Assembly: GCF_028657945.1 (NCBI RefSeq)
Contig: NZ_CP059693.1
Coordinates: 5,952,001 to 6,016,000, forward strand
Source of the DNA: Thalassomonas haliotis
GTDB lineage: Bacteria > Pseudomonadota > Gammaproteobacteria > Enterobacterales > Alteromonadaceae
Direction of reading: 5' to 3'
DNA length: 64,000 nucleotides
In this document: piece after piece, positions 23,222 to 36,653 of the stretch
Layout: each line of letters opens with the position of its first letter
Numbering within the stretch: the first letter of the stretch is position 1
The notes under the pieces: model-generated
What the model was told of the DNA's origin: nothing
Databases searched by the model: none
What the model saw: the letters and a program-made list of their open reading frames with translations, nothing else
Translations under genes and position numbers: made by a program

Positions 23222-23650
23222 TTAGTCCTCTACCACTAAACCCATTGAACGAGCAGAACCCGCAATGGTACGCACTGCTGCTTCTAAAGAACCGGCAGTA
23301 AGATCTGGTTCTTTTGTCTTAACGATTTCTTCAAGTTGAGCTGTAGTAACAGTACCAACTTTTTCAGTGTTAGGACGACCTGAACCGCTTTTGATACCTG
23401 CCGCTTTTTTCAATAAGAAAGAAGCTGGTGGTGTTTTGGTTTCAAACGTGAAAGAGCGATCGTTATATACAGTAATTACTACTGGAACCGGCGCGCCTTT
23501 TTCAATTGAATCTGTTTTGGCGTTGAACGCTTTACAGAATTCCATGATGTTCACACCGTGCTGACCTAGAGCAGGACCAACCGGTGGTGACGGGTTAGCT
23601 GCACCAGCAGCTACTTGTAGCTTGATTAAAGCTTGGACTTTTTTAGCCAT
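23222..23650 (-). CDS. rplK: 50S ribosomal protein L11
   Basis: L11 is part of the GTPase-associated centre and is needed for the RelA stringent response. The 142-residue product starts [20 protein letters not shown] and carries [20 protein letters not shown] and the C-terminal [11 protein letters not shown]. It is preceded by a leader of about 110 bases with its own promoter and coupled to rplA. Confidence 0.98.
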   Translation of the reverse strand: MAKKVQALIKLQVAAGAANPSPPVGPALGQHGVNIMEFCKAFNAKTDSIEKGAPVPVVITVYNDRSFTFETKTPPASFLLKKAAGIKSGSGRPNTEKVGTVTTAQLEEIVKTKEPDLTAGSLEAAVRTIAGSARSMGLVVED

Positions 23651-23760
23651 TGTATAAATACCTTCATTATGGGTTCAAACGCCTTATCGTACGATTCAGG
23701 CTCCCCGTGAGTATAAAATCCGCTCTTTTTGCTTTGATTTTCATCAACTCAAAAAAAATC
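23651..23760 (-). promoter_or_regulatory. rplKA leader (candidate L1 repressor site)
   Basis: The untranslated leader carries a GGGGAGCC element, an ATCGTACGAT palindrome and a GAACCC element just ahead of the rplK ribosome binding site. L1 represses this operon in many bacteria by binding a leader mimic of its rRNA site. I infer the same here; the exact site is not certain. Confidence 0.4.
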
Positions 23761-23795
23761 GGCAGCGGATTATATATTAATCAACGCTGCCGATT
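23749..23795 (-). terminator. nusG terminator enclosing the rplK promoter
   Basis: AATCGGCAGCG (23757-23767) and CGCTGCCGATT (23785-23795) form a perfect 11-bp stem with a 17-base loop. On the minus strand it is followed by a run of T residues, a strong intrinsic terminator for secE-nusG. The loop contains the -10 box of the next promoter. Confidence 0.8.
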
Positions 23796-23798
23796 CAA
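23769..23798 (-). promoter_or_regulatory. rplKA promoter
   Basis: Minus-strand TTGAAT, 18 bases, TATAAT. The -35 overlaps the outer arm of the nusG terminator and the -10 lies in its loop, so transcription ends and restarts within about 45 bases. Confidence 0.65.
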
Positions 23799-23843
23799 TA
23801 CTTCTTTAAAGAAAAAGTAAACTAATAGGGGAATTCCCTGATG

Positions 23844-24416
23844 TTAGCCTTTTTCTACCTGGCCAAATTCCAGATCCACCGGGGTAGAACGGCCGAAAAT
23901 AAGCACAGAAACCTTAATACGGTTCTTCTCATAATCAAGCTCTTCAACCACACCGTTGAAATCTGCAAATGGACCGTCGATAACACGAACCACTTCACCC
24001 GGCTCAAACAGGGTTTTAGGTTTAGGCTTATCGGTTGTTTCTAAACGCTGTAGAATACGATCTGCCTCTTTTTGCGAAATTGGCGCAGGACGGTCACTGG
24101 TACCGCCGATAAAGCCAAGTACGCGCGGTACGCTTTTCACTAAGTGCCAGGCTTCTTCGTCCATCGCCATTTCTACCAGGACATAACCCGGGAAAAATTT
24201 ACGTGCACTCTTGCGCTTTTGGCCGGCACGCATTTCGATCACTTCTTCGGTTGGCACCAGAATTTGACCGAACTTGTCTTGTAAGCCGTGAATTTCCACG
24301 TGCTCAATTAAGGTTTTCTGGACACGTGCTTCATAGCCTGAAAAGGCCTGAACCACATACCATCTTAATTTTGGTTTTGAAGTTTCTTCAGTCAATGTTG
24401 TAGTTTCTTCGGACAT
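23844..24416 (-). CDS. nusG: Transcription termination/antitermination protein NusG
   Basis: NusG links RNA polymerase to Rho or to ribosomal S10. From the ATG at 24414-24416 the product is 190 residues, starting [20 protein letters not shown]. It has the NGN domain ([18 protein letters not shown]) and the C-terminal KOW segment ([20 protein letters not shown]). The open frame extends to 24479, but that extension overlaps secE and lacks family similarity. The start lies two bases after the secE stop. The N-terminal tail is longer than in E. coli (181 residues). Confidence 0.97.
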   Translation of the reverse strand: MSEETTTLTEETSKPKLRWYVVQAFSGYEARVQKTLIEHVEIHGLQDKFGQILVPTEEVIEMRAGQKRKSARKFFPGYVLVEMAMDEEAWHLVKSVPRVLGFIGGTSDRPAPISQKEADRILQRLETTDKPKPKTLFEPGEVVRVIDGPFADFNGVVEELDYEKNRIKVSVLIFGRSTPVDLEFGQVEKG

Positions 24417-24418
24417 AT

Positions 24419-24799
24419 TTATACCTGTATACCGGTAATAAAACCGACAACCCAGAAAAGAATAGAATCCAGGCCCCAAAGCAGCAGAGACATAAATAAT
24501 GTCGCTACCAATACGATGCCTGTGGTTTGAATTGCTTCTTGACGGGTTGGCCAGACAACTTTGCGGATCTCGGTTCTAGACTCTTTCGCAAATGCTAATG
24601 CAGTACGTCCCTTTTCCGTTTGTACCGCCACTAAACCGGCAACGGCTATCGCAATCACTACCGCAACTGCACGAATTAATACTGATTCTTCGCCAAAGGC
24701 ATAGTTACCCCACACAGCTCCCGCTAAAAGAAGAAATACTACTCCCCATTTTAACGAGTCTAGAGAACCACTCGGCTGGTTTTCTGTACTTGCATTCAT
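24419..24799 (-). CDS. secE: Preprotein translocase subunit SecE
   Basis: SecE stabilises SecY in the inner-membrane Sec translocon. From the ATG at 24797-24799 the product is 126 residues, like the three-helix E. coli form (127): hydrophobic segments near residues 18-33, 41-57 and 95-120, and the conserved amphipathic stretch [20 protein letters not shown]. It is downstream of tRNA-Trp and coupled to nusG. Confidence 0.97.
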   Translation of the reverse strand: MNASTENQPSGSLDSLKWGVVFLLLAGAVWGNYAFGEESVLIRAVAVVIAIAVAGLVAVQTEKGRTALAFAKESRTEIRKVVWPTRQEAIQTTGIVLVATLFMSLLLWGLDSILFWVVGFITGIQV

Positions 24800-24891
24800 A
24801 ATTCTGACCTGTATTTTCCCGTCTAAGTATGACAAAACGACCCCGCCATAAGGCGAGGTTTATTTCTTCGGGCTTCATGCCCTGAATAAAA

Positions 24892-24968
24892 TGGCAGGGG
24901 TAGAGAGATTCGAACTCCCAACCGTCGGTTTTGGAGACCGCTGTTCTACCAATTGGAACTATACCCCT
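24892..24968 (-). tRNA. tRNA-Trp (CCA anticodon)
   Basis: The minus strand folds as a cloverleaf: acceptor AGGGGTA with TACCCCT, anticodon loop CTCCAAA giving CCA, T loop TTCGAAT, and an encoded 3' CCA. The D loop has one extra C compared with E. coli. It stands immediately upstream of secE. Confidence 0.96.
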
Positions 24969-24981
24969 GCAAAGCTGCGCC

Positions 24982-24987
24982 ATTATA
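24982..24987 (-). promoter_or_regulatory. -10 box of the tRNA-Trp-secE-nusG transcript
   Basis: A perfect TATAAT followed by GGCGCGC-rich sequence lies 13 bases before the tRNA 5' end. The GC-rich discriminator is typical of stringently controlled stable-RNA promoters. No good -35 hexamer is visible at the usual distance. Confidence 0.5.
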
Positions 24988-25191
24988 GATGGCTTCTCGA
25001 TAAATTGCGATATGTGATTGCAGATAAATCGAGGAAATTGTCATTAAATAGTTATATAACATTATAGAGGCATTAAAAAAGGCCGCTAATACAAGCTTTT
25101 TATATTTATTAAATGACTTTTATTTGAGCTGCTTACACAACTTGTCATTAAATATTGGGACACTACTTCCTTACAGCAGTAGAAAACTGTG

Positions 25192-25863
25192 TTAGGTTTT
25201 TACAGATCTCCTGCTGCCAACCGCGAGTATTAACATGGAAAATAGCATTAAGGTCCCAGGCTCTGGAACGGTTTCGGGCAAGGTGTAGATCACCACCTCC
25301 TGAATGCCAAGAAATACCGGACCCTGATTGCTATCGGGCTCTGAAGCAACAAGCCTTAAACGATTAAAAGGTGTTCCAATTGGGATATGAAGTGACTGCA
25401 GCTCTAAACCTGGCTCTTGATATTCAACTTTAACCGAGTCACTGGCAACAACCGCATCATCAAATAATGCTTCTAATGTTAAAATATTCCCTATTGCATT
25501 ATCCGGGCTTTCAGAGCCATAAAAATATAGATAAACCTCATCTCCAAGTGGTGCATCAAAATCAATATCTGCACTACCAAACCGGCCATAGTTGACATCA
25601 ACACCAGGCGTGTAACTGCCAAAGGTTAGCAAGTTGAAAGGAGGAAAGTCTCCCGATGCGCCGTCAAGATCATATGTATCGATATAAAAACCAGGTTGCA
25701 ACCTTTGATCAATATAACCATCAAAATTTGAAAAAGTGATGCCATTATTGCTAAAAATTCCTCCATGATAGCCCTCTACATCACGGCCAAATTCTGTAAT
25801 CAGAAAACCGGCGTTGGCCTGCAAGCTGATAAAGAGCCAAATTAGAGTAATTAGTTTGTACAT
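25192..25863 (-). CDS. Secreted PEP-CTERM sorting domain protein
   Basis: This 223-residue protein has a signal peptide (MYKLITLIWLFISLQANA) and a C-terminal PEP-CTERM tail: VPEPGTLM near residue 199, a short hydrophobic helix (LFSMLILAVG) and a basic end (SRRSVKT). Such proteins are cleaved by an EpsH/exosortase and are usually made by biofilm-forming marine or sediment Gram-negatives. The central part is rich in Asp, Gly and aromatic residues and resembles no enzyme I know. It interrupts the usual tuf to secE neighbourhood, on the same strand. Confidence 0.8.
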   Translation of the reverse strand: MYKLITLIWLFISLQANAGFLITEFGRDVEGYHGGIFSNNGITFSNFDGYIDQRLQPGFYIDTYDLDGASGDFPPFNLLTFGSYTPGVDVNYGRFGSADIDFDAPLGDEVYLYFYGSESPDNAIGNILTLEALFDDAVVASDSVKVEYQEPGLELQSLHIPIGTPFNRLRLVASEPDSNQGPVFLGIQEVVIYTLPETVPEPGTLMLFSMLILAVGSRRSVKT

Positions 25864-26240
25864 TTCATTGAACTCCCTGTTATTTAAAATAACCTAAGTA
25901 AGCACTGCAAACACGAAACAAATGTGCTCCAAGCAAAAGCAATACCCGAAGAACTTAGCTGTTAGTTATCAAGGAAATGTAAGGTTCAAAAATATTTAAA
26001 TGGTTAGCTGGCCAAAATTTTGTCAATAAACTTGACACACATAGCAGTAAGGTTTCGGGTTATGTCCTTCAACAATGATTCAGCAATACTTGCCAGGCAG
26101 GCGCAGCATATCTTCATTATTCGCCGACAAAGTTTAATGACGGGTATTAGTCTTCAAACTCTATATCTATCAATAATTCTCATAAAGTAACAAGGATACA
26201 ACGGCGGTGCCTAGTCAACAGAATGAGCTGAATTTCAGGC
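25864..26240. other. Intergenic region, nothing recognised
   Basis: This AT-rich stretch lies upstream of the PEP-CTERM gene and downstream of the second tuf. I see no open frame with protein character, no RNA gene and no strong repeat. It presumably contains the promoter of the PEP-CTERM gene. Confidence 0.4.
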
Positions 26241-26242
26241 AC

Positions 26243-26269
26243 AAAAAAAGGTCGCTGACGCGACCTTTT
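26243..26269 (-). terminator. Terminator of the second tuf gene
   Basis: Minus-strand GGTCGC, four bases, GCGACC, then seven T residues: a perfect six-pair stem. It is closely related to the terminator of the other tuf but with different loop bases. Confidence 0.9.
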
Positions 26270-26305
26270 CATTCGGATTTAGTGTGACTAAATCAAAGAC
26301 TATAA

Positions 26306-27490
26306 TTAGTCGATGATTTTAGATACAACACCAGCACCTACAGTACGACCACCTTCACGGATAGCGAAGCGTAAACCTTCGTCCATCGCAACCGGGTTGA
26401 TAAGCTCAACAACAAACTTAAGGTTGTCGCCTGGCATTACCATTTCTACACCTTCAGGAAGCTCTACAGCACCTGTGATGTCAGTTGTACGGAAGTAGAA
26501 CTGTGGACGGTAACCTTTGAAGAATGGCGTGTGACGACCACCTTCATCTTTGCTCAGTACGTATACTTCTGATTCGAACTTAGTGTGAGGAGTGATTGAA
26601 CCAGGCTGGGCCAATACTTGACCACGTTCAACGTCTTCACGCTTAAGACCACGAAGCAGGATACCACAGTTCTCACCGGCACGACCTTCGTCAAGCAGCT
26701 TACGGAACATTTCAACACCGGTACAAGTACTGGTTTGAGTTTCACGGATACCAACGACTTCTACTGCATCACCTACTTTGATGATACCACGCTCAACACG
26801 ACCGGTTACAACTGTACCACGACCTGAGATTGAGAAAACGTCTTCGATAGGCATGATGAATGCACCGTCGATGGCACGCTCTGGCTCTGGAATGTAAGTA
26901 TCTAAAGCGTCTGCAAGCTCAAGTACTTTCGCTTCCCAGTTAGCTTCGCCGTTAAGGGCACCTAAAGCTGAACCTTGGATTACTGGTAAGTCATCACCTG
27001 GGAATTCGTATTCGCTAAGAAGTTCACGAACTTCCATTTCTACTAGCTCAAGAAGCTCTTCGTCATCAACCATGTCACATTTGTTCATGAATACGATGAT
27101 GAAAGGTACGCCAACCTGGCGAGATAACAGGATGTGCTCACGTGTTTGTGGCATAGGACCATCTGTAGCAGCAACTACTAAGATCGCGCCGTCCATTTGA
27201 GCAGCACCGGTGATCATGTTTTTGATGTAATCGGCGTGACCAGGACAGTCTACGTGTGCGTAGTGACGAGTCTCTGTATCGTATTCGATGTGAGAAGTGT
27301 TGATAGTAATACCACGCTCACGCTCTTCTGGTGCGTTATCGATTTGTGCGAAATCTTTAACTTCACCACCGTGAGTTTTCGTTAATACAGCAGAGATAGC
27401 AGCTGTTAAAGTAGTTTTACCGTGGTCAACGTGTCCGATAGTACCAACGTTTACGTGCGGTTTCGAACGTTCAAATTTTTCTTTAGCCAT
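26306..27490 (-). CDS. tuf: Elongation factor Tu, copy 2 (tRNA-tuf operon)
   Basis: The 394-residue protein is identical to copy 1 at 8132-9316. The genes differ at four silent positions by eye (for example 26738 and 27306) and keep a constant offset of 18174 bases. Identity stops at the start codon on the upstream side and persists about 40 bases beyond the stop. It corresponds to tufB of E. coli, preceded by the same four tRNAs (Thr, Tyr, Gly, Thr). Confidence 0.98.
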   Translation of the reverse strand: MAKEKFERSKPHVNVGTIGHVDHGKTTLTAAISAVLTKTHGGEVKDFAQIDNAPEERERGITINTSHIEYDTETRHYAHVDCPGHADYIKNMITGAAQMDGAILVVAATDGPMPQTREHILLSRQVGVPFIIVFMNKCDMVDDEELLELVEMEVRELLSEYEFPGDDLPVIQGSALGALNGEANWEAKVLELADALDTYIPEPERAIDGAFIMPIEDVFSISGRGTVVTGRVERGIIKVGDAVEVVGIRETQTSTCTGVEMFRKLLDEGRAGENCGILLRGLKREDVERGQVLAQPGSITPHTKFESEVYVLSKDEGGRHTPFFKGYRPQFYFRTTDITGAVELPEGVEMVMPGDNLKFVVELINPVAMDEGLRFAIREGGRTVGAGVVSKIID

Positions 27491-27563
27491 CTTAAAATAC
27501 CTTGGGTAGTTTAACTAATTTATTAAAAATAAAATAAATAGACTAGAGAAAATCTTCAAGAAA

Positions 27564-27639
27564 TGGTGCTGATAGGCAGATTCGAACTGCCGACCTCACC
27601 CTTACCAAGGGTGCGCTCTACCAACTGAGCCATATCAGC
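27564..27639 (-). tRNA. tRNA-Thr (GGT anticodon)
   Basis: Acceptor GCTGATA/TATCAGC, anticodon loop CTTGGTAAG giving GGT, T loop TTCGAAT and encoded CCA. Length 76, nearly identical to E. coli thrT, directly upstream of tuf. Confidence 0.97.
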
Positions 27640-27657
27640 ATACAACAAACACAAAGA

Positions 27658-27732
27658 TGGAGCGGGTGGCGGGAATCGAACCCGCTTCATTAGCTTGGAA
27701 GGCTAAGGTAATAGCCAGTATACGACACCCGC
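27658..27732 (-). tRNA. tRNA-Gly (TCC anticodon)
   Basis: Acceptor GCGGGTG with CACCCGC, anticodon loop CTTCCAAG giving TCC, encoded CCA. Length 75, matching E. coli glyT in length and position. Confidence 0.97.
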
Positions 27733-27758
27733 TAAACTCTATCTTTTTATCTTGTATA

Positions 27759-27843
27759 TGGTGGAGGGAGGTGGATTCGAACCACCGAAGGCTGAGCCGT
27801 CAGATTTACAGTCTGATCCCTTTGGCCACTCGGGAACCCCTCC
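27759..27843 (-). tRNA. tRNA-Tyr (GTA anticodon)
   Basis: A class II tRNA of 85 bases with a long variable arm, acceptor GGAGGGG, anticodon loop CTGTAAA giving GTA, and encoded CCA. It is the counterpart of E. coli tyrU. Confidence 0.97.
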
Positions 27844-27857
27844 AAATTTTGTATTAA

Positions 27858-27933
<76 letters not shown>

Positions 27934-27952
27934 ACGTCATTAAGTGGTGCGA

Positions 27953-27981
27953 ATATTAGAGCAATGTTTTGCTGCTGGCAA
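27953..27981 (-). promoter_or_regulatory. Promoter of the tRNA4-tuf operon
   Basis: Minus-strand TTGCCA, 17 bases, TAATAT followed by TCGCACC. It lies about 20 bases before the first tRNA and is the only good candidate in the coaX-tRNA gap. Confidence 0.7.
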
Positions 27982-28056
27982 GCACTAAATCAAAAAAAAC
28001 TGCATTTTTTAACTGTTCGCTGTTTTTTTATTCAAACAGCAGGGAAACACGTACTT

Positions 28057-28785
28057 TTATTCGGCAATATAGGCTTGCAAGCCGATGAAAACCAGATTTT
28101 TAACTGAGGTAACTTTTGACTCCAGCAGATTTGACAGTGCCTTTTCATTGCCGCCGGTCATTAAAACCAGATCAAGCTTGGAGACAACAGCCTCTGCTTG
28201 CCTAATAGCAACTTCTACCGCACCAACAGTAGCTGCCCAACAGGCATTATTAACATTTTCACTGGTATCCCGACCAAAGGCGATACTGGCGTTTTCGCCT
28301 TTATTAGCTTCTACATTTGCTGTTTGCTGTAAAACACTGTTAAACATGGTATCAATACCCGGAATTATCCAGCCGCCCAGGTGCTCACCCGAAGCCGATA
28401 ATAAATCAACTGTAGTGGCGGTACCGGCATCTATGATCAGCATACTTTTTCCCGGATAGCGTCTAACGGCTCCTATCATGGCCAGCCAACGATCTACCCC
28501 GAGCTTCTCCGGCTGACTGTAGGCTGAGACAATGCCAAAACGTTTTTTCTCGGTGCGTACAAGCTGCAAATCAATTTGATGCTGGTTCGCCCAGGAAGTG
28601 ATCAACTCAGATAAAGCATTCTGACTGACATTAGCAGCAATAAGCTGGCTAATACCACTAAAATGCTGTTCAAGCCACGCCATTGTCACCTGTTCGTTAG
28701 TAACAGCCTCAATAGCCGAAAGCTCTTGTCCATTTTGATAGGCATATTTAGTCCGGGTATTACCGATATCAATTAATGCGATCAT
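28057..28785 (-). CDS. coaX: Type III pantothenate kinase
   Basis: It phosphorylates pantothenate, the first step of coenzyme A synthesis. The 242-residue product has the ASKHA phosphate motif DIGNTRTKYA at residues 6-15, a GVDRWLAMIGA segment, IDAGTATTVDLL and the GGWIIPGI motif. Type III enzymes are insensitive to CoA feedback and replace CoaA in many lineages. It overlaps birA by 17 bases, so the birA-coaX pair is translationally linked, a common arrangement. Confidence 0.93.
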   Translation of the reverse strand: MIALIDIGNTRTKYAYQNGQELSAIEAVTNEQVTMAWLEQHFSGISQLIAANVSQNALSELITSWANQHQIDLQLVRTEKKRFGIVSAYSQPEKLGVDRWLAMIGAVRRYPGKSMLIIDAGTATTVDLLSASGEHLGGWIIPGIDTMFNSVLQQTANVEANKGENASIAFGRDTSENVNNACWAATVGAVEVAIRQAEAVVSKLDLVLMTGGNEKALSNLLESKVTSVKNLVFIGLQAYIAE

Positions 28786-29758
28786 TATCCGCCCTTAAAC
28801 TCACTTCTCCACCGTAAATCGCCTTAACCTGACCGCCAGTTTCCAGTAACAAAGCCCCCTGGTTATTGATGCCCCGGCAAATCCCCGAAGTAACCCGCTC
28901 GCCGGTGAGCAATTTTACCGGCTTATTCAGGTAAAAGTCCTGTTGCAACCACTCATCCAACATTGGCGTTAAACCAAATGCCTTATGTTGCTCAAGCCGC
29001 CGGGTAAGGCATTTAATAATCGCCGAACACAGCATATTACGATCTAATGCTGCCTGTGTATGAGATTTAAGATCCGTCCAGGGCTGATCAACCTGCTCCG
29101 CACTTTGCTGCGGCATCGCCAGATTAAGTCCGATACCGATAACACTGTGGCAAGCACCTAATGCCTGCCCTTCAAGGTCAATTAATATCCCTGCCAGTTT
29201 CACGCCAGACATATAAATATCATTTGGCCATTTCAATTGCACTTCTATATTAAACAATTCATTAATGGCATCACTCACCGCCAACGCTGTTACCAGGCTC
29301 AAGCCCATTGCCGCCGACATGCCCTGTTCAAGCTGCCAATACATAGACAAATAGACATGAGAGCCAAAAGGGGAGATCCACTGCCTGCCTCTGCGCCCCC
29401 GCCCGGCGCTTTGATATTCGGCAATGCAAACCTGACCTTGTTTAAGGTTATTGGGTAAGCGGCGCAATAAATAGCTATTGGTAGAATCTATCAGGTTATG
29501 AACCTCTAGCATATTTTCCAATCCATTCGCAGTTAATATTGCCCTGATCTTATCACTATTTAATAAATCCAATGGTTGAGCTAATTTGTAACCTTTACCG
29601 CTCACCCGGAAAATATCCAAACCCATTTCAGCTAATGCATTAATATGTTTTGAAACAGCCGCCCGGCTGACGCCAAACTGCTGCCCCAGGGTTTCACCTG
29701 AGACAAATTCACCATCGGCTAATTGCCGGATCAAATGTTCTCTTAAAGACTTAGACAT
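28769..29758 (-). CDS. birA: Bifunctional biotin ligase / biotin operon repressor
   Basis: The product has 329 residues: an N-terminal winged HTH (GETLGQQFGVSRAAVSKHIN, about residues 19-38), the central ligase domain with the GRGRRGRQW biotinoyl-AMP loop and LKWPNDIYMSGVKLAGILID, and a C-terminal SH3-like domain. It biotinylates acetyl-CoA carboxylase and represses bio genes. It shares one base with the murB stop codon and overlaps coaX, forming a murB-birA-coaX transcript. Confidence 0.95.
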   Translation of the reverse strand: MSKSLREHLIRQLADGEFVSGETLGQQFGVSRAAVSKHINALAEMGLDIFRVSGKGYKLAQPLDLLNSDKIRAILTANGLENMLEVHNLIDSTNSYLLRRLPNNLKQGQVCIAEYQSAGRGRRGRQWISPFGSHVYLSMYWQLEQGMSAAMGLSLVTALAVSDAINELFNIEVQLKWPNDIYMSGVKLAGILIDLEGQALGACHSVIGIGLNLAMPQQSAEQVDQPWTDLKSHTQAALDRNMLCSAIIKCLTRRLEQHKAFGLTPMLDEWLQQDFYLNKPVKLLTGERVTSGICRGINNQGALLLETGGQVKAIYGGEVSLRADNDRIN

Positions 29759-30786
29759 TATTGTTCAAACTCATCTAATTCGACTTCGCCCCTGGCTGCT
29801 ATAAATCTCACCTCGGGTTGCAGCTTAATACCGAACTTCTCCAGCACACACGTTTGCACATGCTTGGCCAGCACAGAGATATCTTTACCCGAGGCACAAG
29901 CTTTATTCACTAACACTAAAGCCTGCCTATGATGAACTTCGACGCCATTTTGGCAAAAGCCTTTTAAACCAGCTCGCTCAATAAGCCAACCGGCAGCTAG
30001 CTTGATACTATTATCTGCCTGAGGATAAAAAGGCATGTCCTGATAGTCTTGTTTCAGCGACAGGTACTGTTCGGCAGAAACAATCGGATTTTTAAAGAAG
30101 CTCCCGGCATTGGGTAAAACCTGCGGATCAGGCAGCTTTGACGCTCGTATCGCGATCACTTGCTTCATCACATCTACCGCGCTGGCACCGGCTGGTAACG
30201 AATCCAAACCATGATAACTTAACTTTGCCCGCCAATTTTTAGGGAAAACAAGGCTGACAGAAATGATCAGTCCCCGATTGTAAAGCGCTCCCTTAAAAAC
30301 ACTATCCCGGTAGCCAAATTGACACTCTTCCCTGGACAATTTCTTTACTGATTGCGAGCTAAACTCAAACCATTCTACTTCCCGGCAATAATCCGCAAAC
30401 TCTACCCCGTAGGCCCCGATGTTTTGTACCGGTGCTGCACCAACACTGCCTGGGATCAAAGCCAGGTTTTCCAGGCCATAAATTCCCTGCTCAATACAAT
30501 ATATCACTAACTGATGCCAGTTCTCAGCTGCCCCTACCCGCACATGGTAGCTGTCATTAGTTTCTTTGATGGTGATCCCCTTAAAACCAGGGCGAATAAT
30601 TACCGGGGCTTCACTCTCGACAAACAAAGTATTGCTGCCCTCTCCTAGAATATAAAAGGGTCTATCAATCACACTCGACAAATCCCGAAGATCTGAGTAA
30701 CTGGCAGGTTGATAAAAGCATGGAGTAATAGATGCAACATTAAAGCTATTACTTTGCTTTAACTGGAATTGAGATGCTGACTTCAT
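29758..30786 (-). CDS. murB: UDP-N-acetylenolpyruvoylglucosamine reductase
   Basis: It catalyses the NADPH-dependent second step of UDP-MurNAc synthesis, with FAD. From the ATG at 30784-30786 the product has 342 residues, the same as E. coli type I MurB. Visible motifs are GEGSNTLFV, IPGSVGAAPVQNIGAYG (FAD site), the catalytic NAGSFFKNP with its Ser, and the C-terminal QPEVRFI with Glu. A TTG nine bases further up is less likely. It is the first gene of murB-birA-coaX. Confidence 0.95.
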   Translation of the reverse strand: MKSASQFQLKQSNSFNVASITPCFYQPASYSDLRDLSSVIDRPFYILGEGSNTLFVESEAPVIIRPGFKGITIKETNDSYHVRVGAAENWHQLVIYCIEQGIYGLENLALIPGSVGAAPVQNIGAYGVEFADYCREVEWFEFSSQSVKKLSREECQFGYRDSVFKGALYNRGLIISVSLVFPKNWRAKLSYHGLDSLPAGASAVDVMKQVIAIRASKLPDPQVLPNAGSFFKNPIVSAEQYLSLKQDYQDMPFYPQADNSIKLAAGWLIERAGLKGFCQNGVEVHHRQALVLVNKACASGKDISVLAKHVQTCVLEKFGIKLQPEVRFIAARGEVELDEFEQ

Positions 30787-30885
30787 AAGATACAAAAGAA
30801 ATAATTTTCAGCATTGTAACTAAATTTTCATAGCGCTGAAATTAATTGCTTTCTTTAGCGTTAAAAAATTCAAATTTATAAAAGC

Positions 30886-30915
30886 AAAAAGCCCGACTCA
30901 GTGAGTCGGGCTTTT
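30886..30915 (-). terminator. Terminator of the rRNA operon
   Basis: GCCCGACTCA and TGAGTCGGGC form a perfect stem flanked by AAAAA and TTTT, just past the 5S 3' end. It is symmetrical and would also stop plus-strand transcripts. Confidence 0.92.
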
Positions 30916-30923
30916 CTAAATAG

Positions 30924-31042
30924 GTGCTTAGCAATGTCCTACTCTCACATGGGAACTCCCACACTACCATCGGCGCTAACGCGTTTCACTTCTGAGTTCG
31001 GCATGGGATCAGGTGGTACCACGTTGCTATTGTCGCTAAGCG
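30924..31042 (-). rRNA. rrf: 5S ribosomal RNA
   Basis: The minus strand contains the 5S core CCATGCCGAACTCAGAAGTG and GCGCCGATGGTAGTGTGGG, and the terminal stem GCTTAGC/GCTAAGC closes it. The length of about 119 bases fits. Ends are placed by alignment from memory to the E. coli molecule. Confidence 0.95.
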
Positions 31043-31140
31043 AAAAATTACAATCTCGGAATGCTGTATATAATATCTTATTCAAATCTATGTGTACGTG
31101 ATGTTTGTCAGCTTTAACTACAAAACCACTTGGGTGTTGT

Positions 31141-34031
<2,891 letters not shown>

Positions 34032-34339
34032 ATACAACCCCAAGTAGTTTCCTACTGAAAACCTGGTGACTAAACCAGATTAAGTTGTAAAGTCTGACAT
34101 TTTCACGCACTCATAGAGTGTCTTGAATAAGAGTTGATAATGACTCAAGGAAGAAGTCATTATCAGGTTGATGTTCACAGCGCGACACTGTGTTCATCAT
34201 GGAAATAATCAATGATTATTTCCGGTATATATATCAGCTTTCCAGATTGTTAAAGAACACATCTAATCTCATTCGATTAGAAGTTGGTTATCATACCATT
34301 TGTGTGAACACTCAACGAAAACAGTGTTTTACTTCAAGA
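34032..34339 (-). other. 16S-23S spacer without tRNA genes
   Basis: About 308 bases separate 16S and 23S. I find no tRNA-Ile, tRNA-Ala or tRNA-Glu. The spacer holds a boxA antitermination element (GTTCTTTAACAA, 34247-34259 complement) and two perfect stems: 11 pairs at 34135-34145/34155-34165, and 11 pairs within 34201-34223. These are probably RNase III or antitermination structures. Confidence 0.75.
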
Positions 34340-35882
<1,543 letters not shown>

Positions 35883-36093
35883 AAAATCGTTTGTGAGAGA
35901 CAAGCTCTCGACTCAATGAATTCTGTCGTTTTTGTTTCTACTTTTAAAAAAGTAAAATCAAAACGTAAATATTACTTACTAAAAAGTAAGTCGTACTTGT
36001 GTGTCATTCATCATTAAGTGTTTTAGTTGTCCCGAAGGACTAGGTAAAATCAACATTAACGTGAGTGCCCACACAAATTGCATGATAACTAAT

Positions 36094-36104
36094 TTTTAAA
36101 GAAC
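36094..36104 (-). promoter_or_regulatory. boxA-like antitermination site in the 16S leader
   Basis: Minus-strand GTTCTTTAAAA resembles boxA, which binds NusB-S10 to load the rRNA antitermination complex. It lies between promoter P2 and the 16S 5' end. Confidence 0.55.
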
Positions 36105-36196
36105 TTCGCTTAGTGAACTAAGCAAGATATAAATCGCATTCGCCTATACCTTTAGTAACCATCGTTGCTTCAGGCCTTGCCCTTAGCGAGATGCGC

Positions 36197-36224
36197 ATCA
36201 TACGCCTCTCATTTTTGATGTCAA
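36197..36224 (-). promoter_or_regulatory. rRNA operon promoter P2
   Basis: Minus-strand TTGACA, 16 bases, TATGAT, then GCGCATC. A consensus -35 with a GC-rich discriminator is typical of growth-rate-regulated rRNA promoters. Confidence 0.85.
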
Positions 36225-36355
36225 CCTTTATTTCAAATAAAGTGTTAAAAATTTTGAAGACATTTTTAACCGTTAACTGTTTATTCTCTACCGACTAAAG
36301 TAAGAGTAAACTTTTCAAAACCCTTCGTTGGGTTGCCCCGTGGAAGTGGATGCGC

Positions 36356-36383
36356 ATTCTAGAGAGTTTAAGAATTAGATCAA
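36356..36383 (-). promoter_or_regulatory. rRNA operon promoter P1
   Basis: Minus-strand TTGATC, 16 bases, TAGAAT, then GCGCATCC. It lies about 160 bases upstream of P2, with an AT-rich stretch further up that could serve as an UP element. Confidence 0.75.
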
Positions 36384-36653
36384 GCACTATTTTCAACATT
36401 TTATTCAAGCGGTCGTTTTTAGTACAATCCAGCTAAATTAACAGCTATAAAGAGCCTAGTTGAGAAGGTTTGCGAGAAATTAAGCTTATAAGTGCATGCC
36501 GCATGTGCACCACTTTATCCCAGAGTCGGTGCTCCATTGTATATTCAATTGATTAAATTGCATAAAAATTACACTTATAGTTGCACATTAATGAAAGCCG
36601 GGTAACATATAATTGCAATTTTGTGATTTTAAAAAAATAATCAGGTACATATT
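36384..36653. other. Intergenic region upstream of the rRNA operon and the RRM gene
   Basis: This AT-rich sequence lies between rRNA P1 and the divergent RRM gene. A TATAAT with poor -35 spacing occurs near 36608. Otherwise I see no gene or repeat. Confidence 0.4.

Noticed and set aside
34135..34223. Considered as a spacer tRNA
   Set aside because: The stems do not form a cloverleaf and no T-loop consensus is present.
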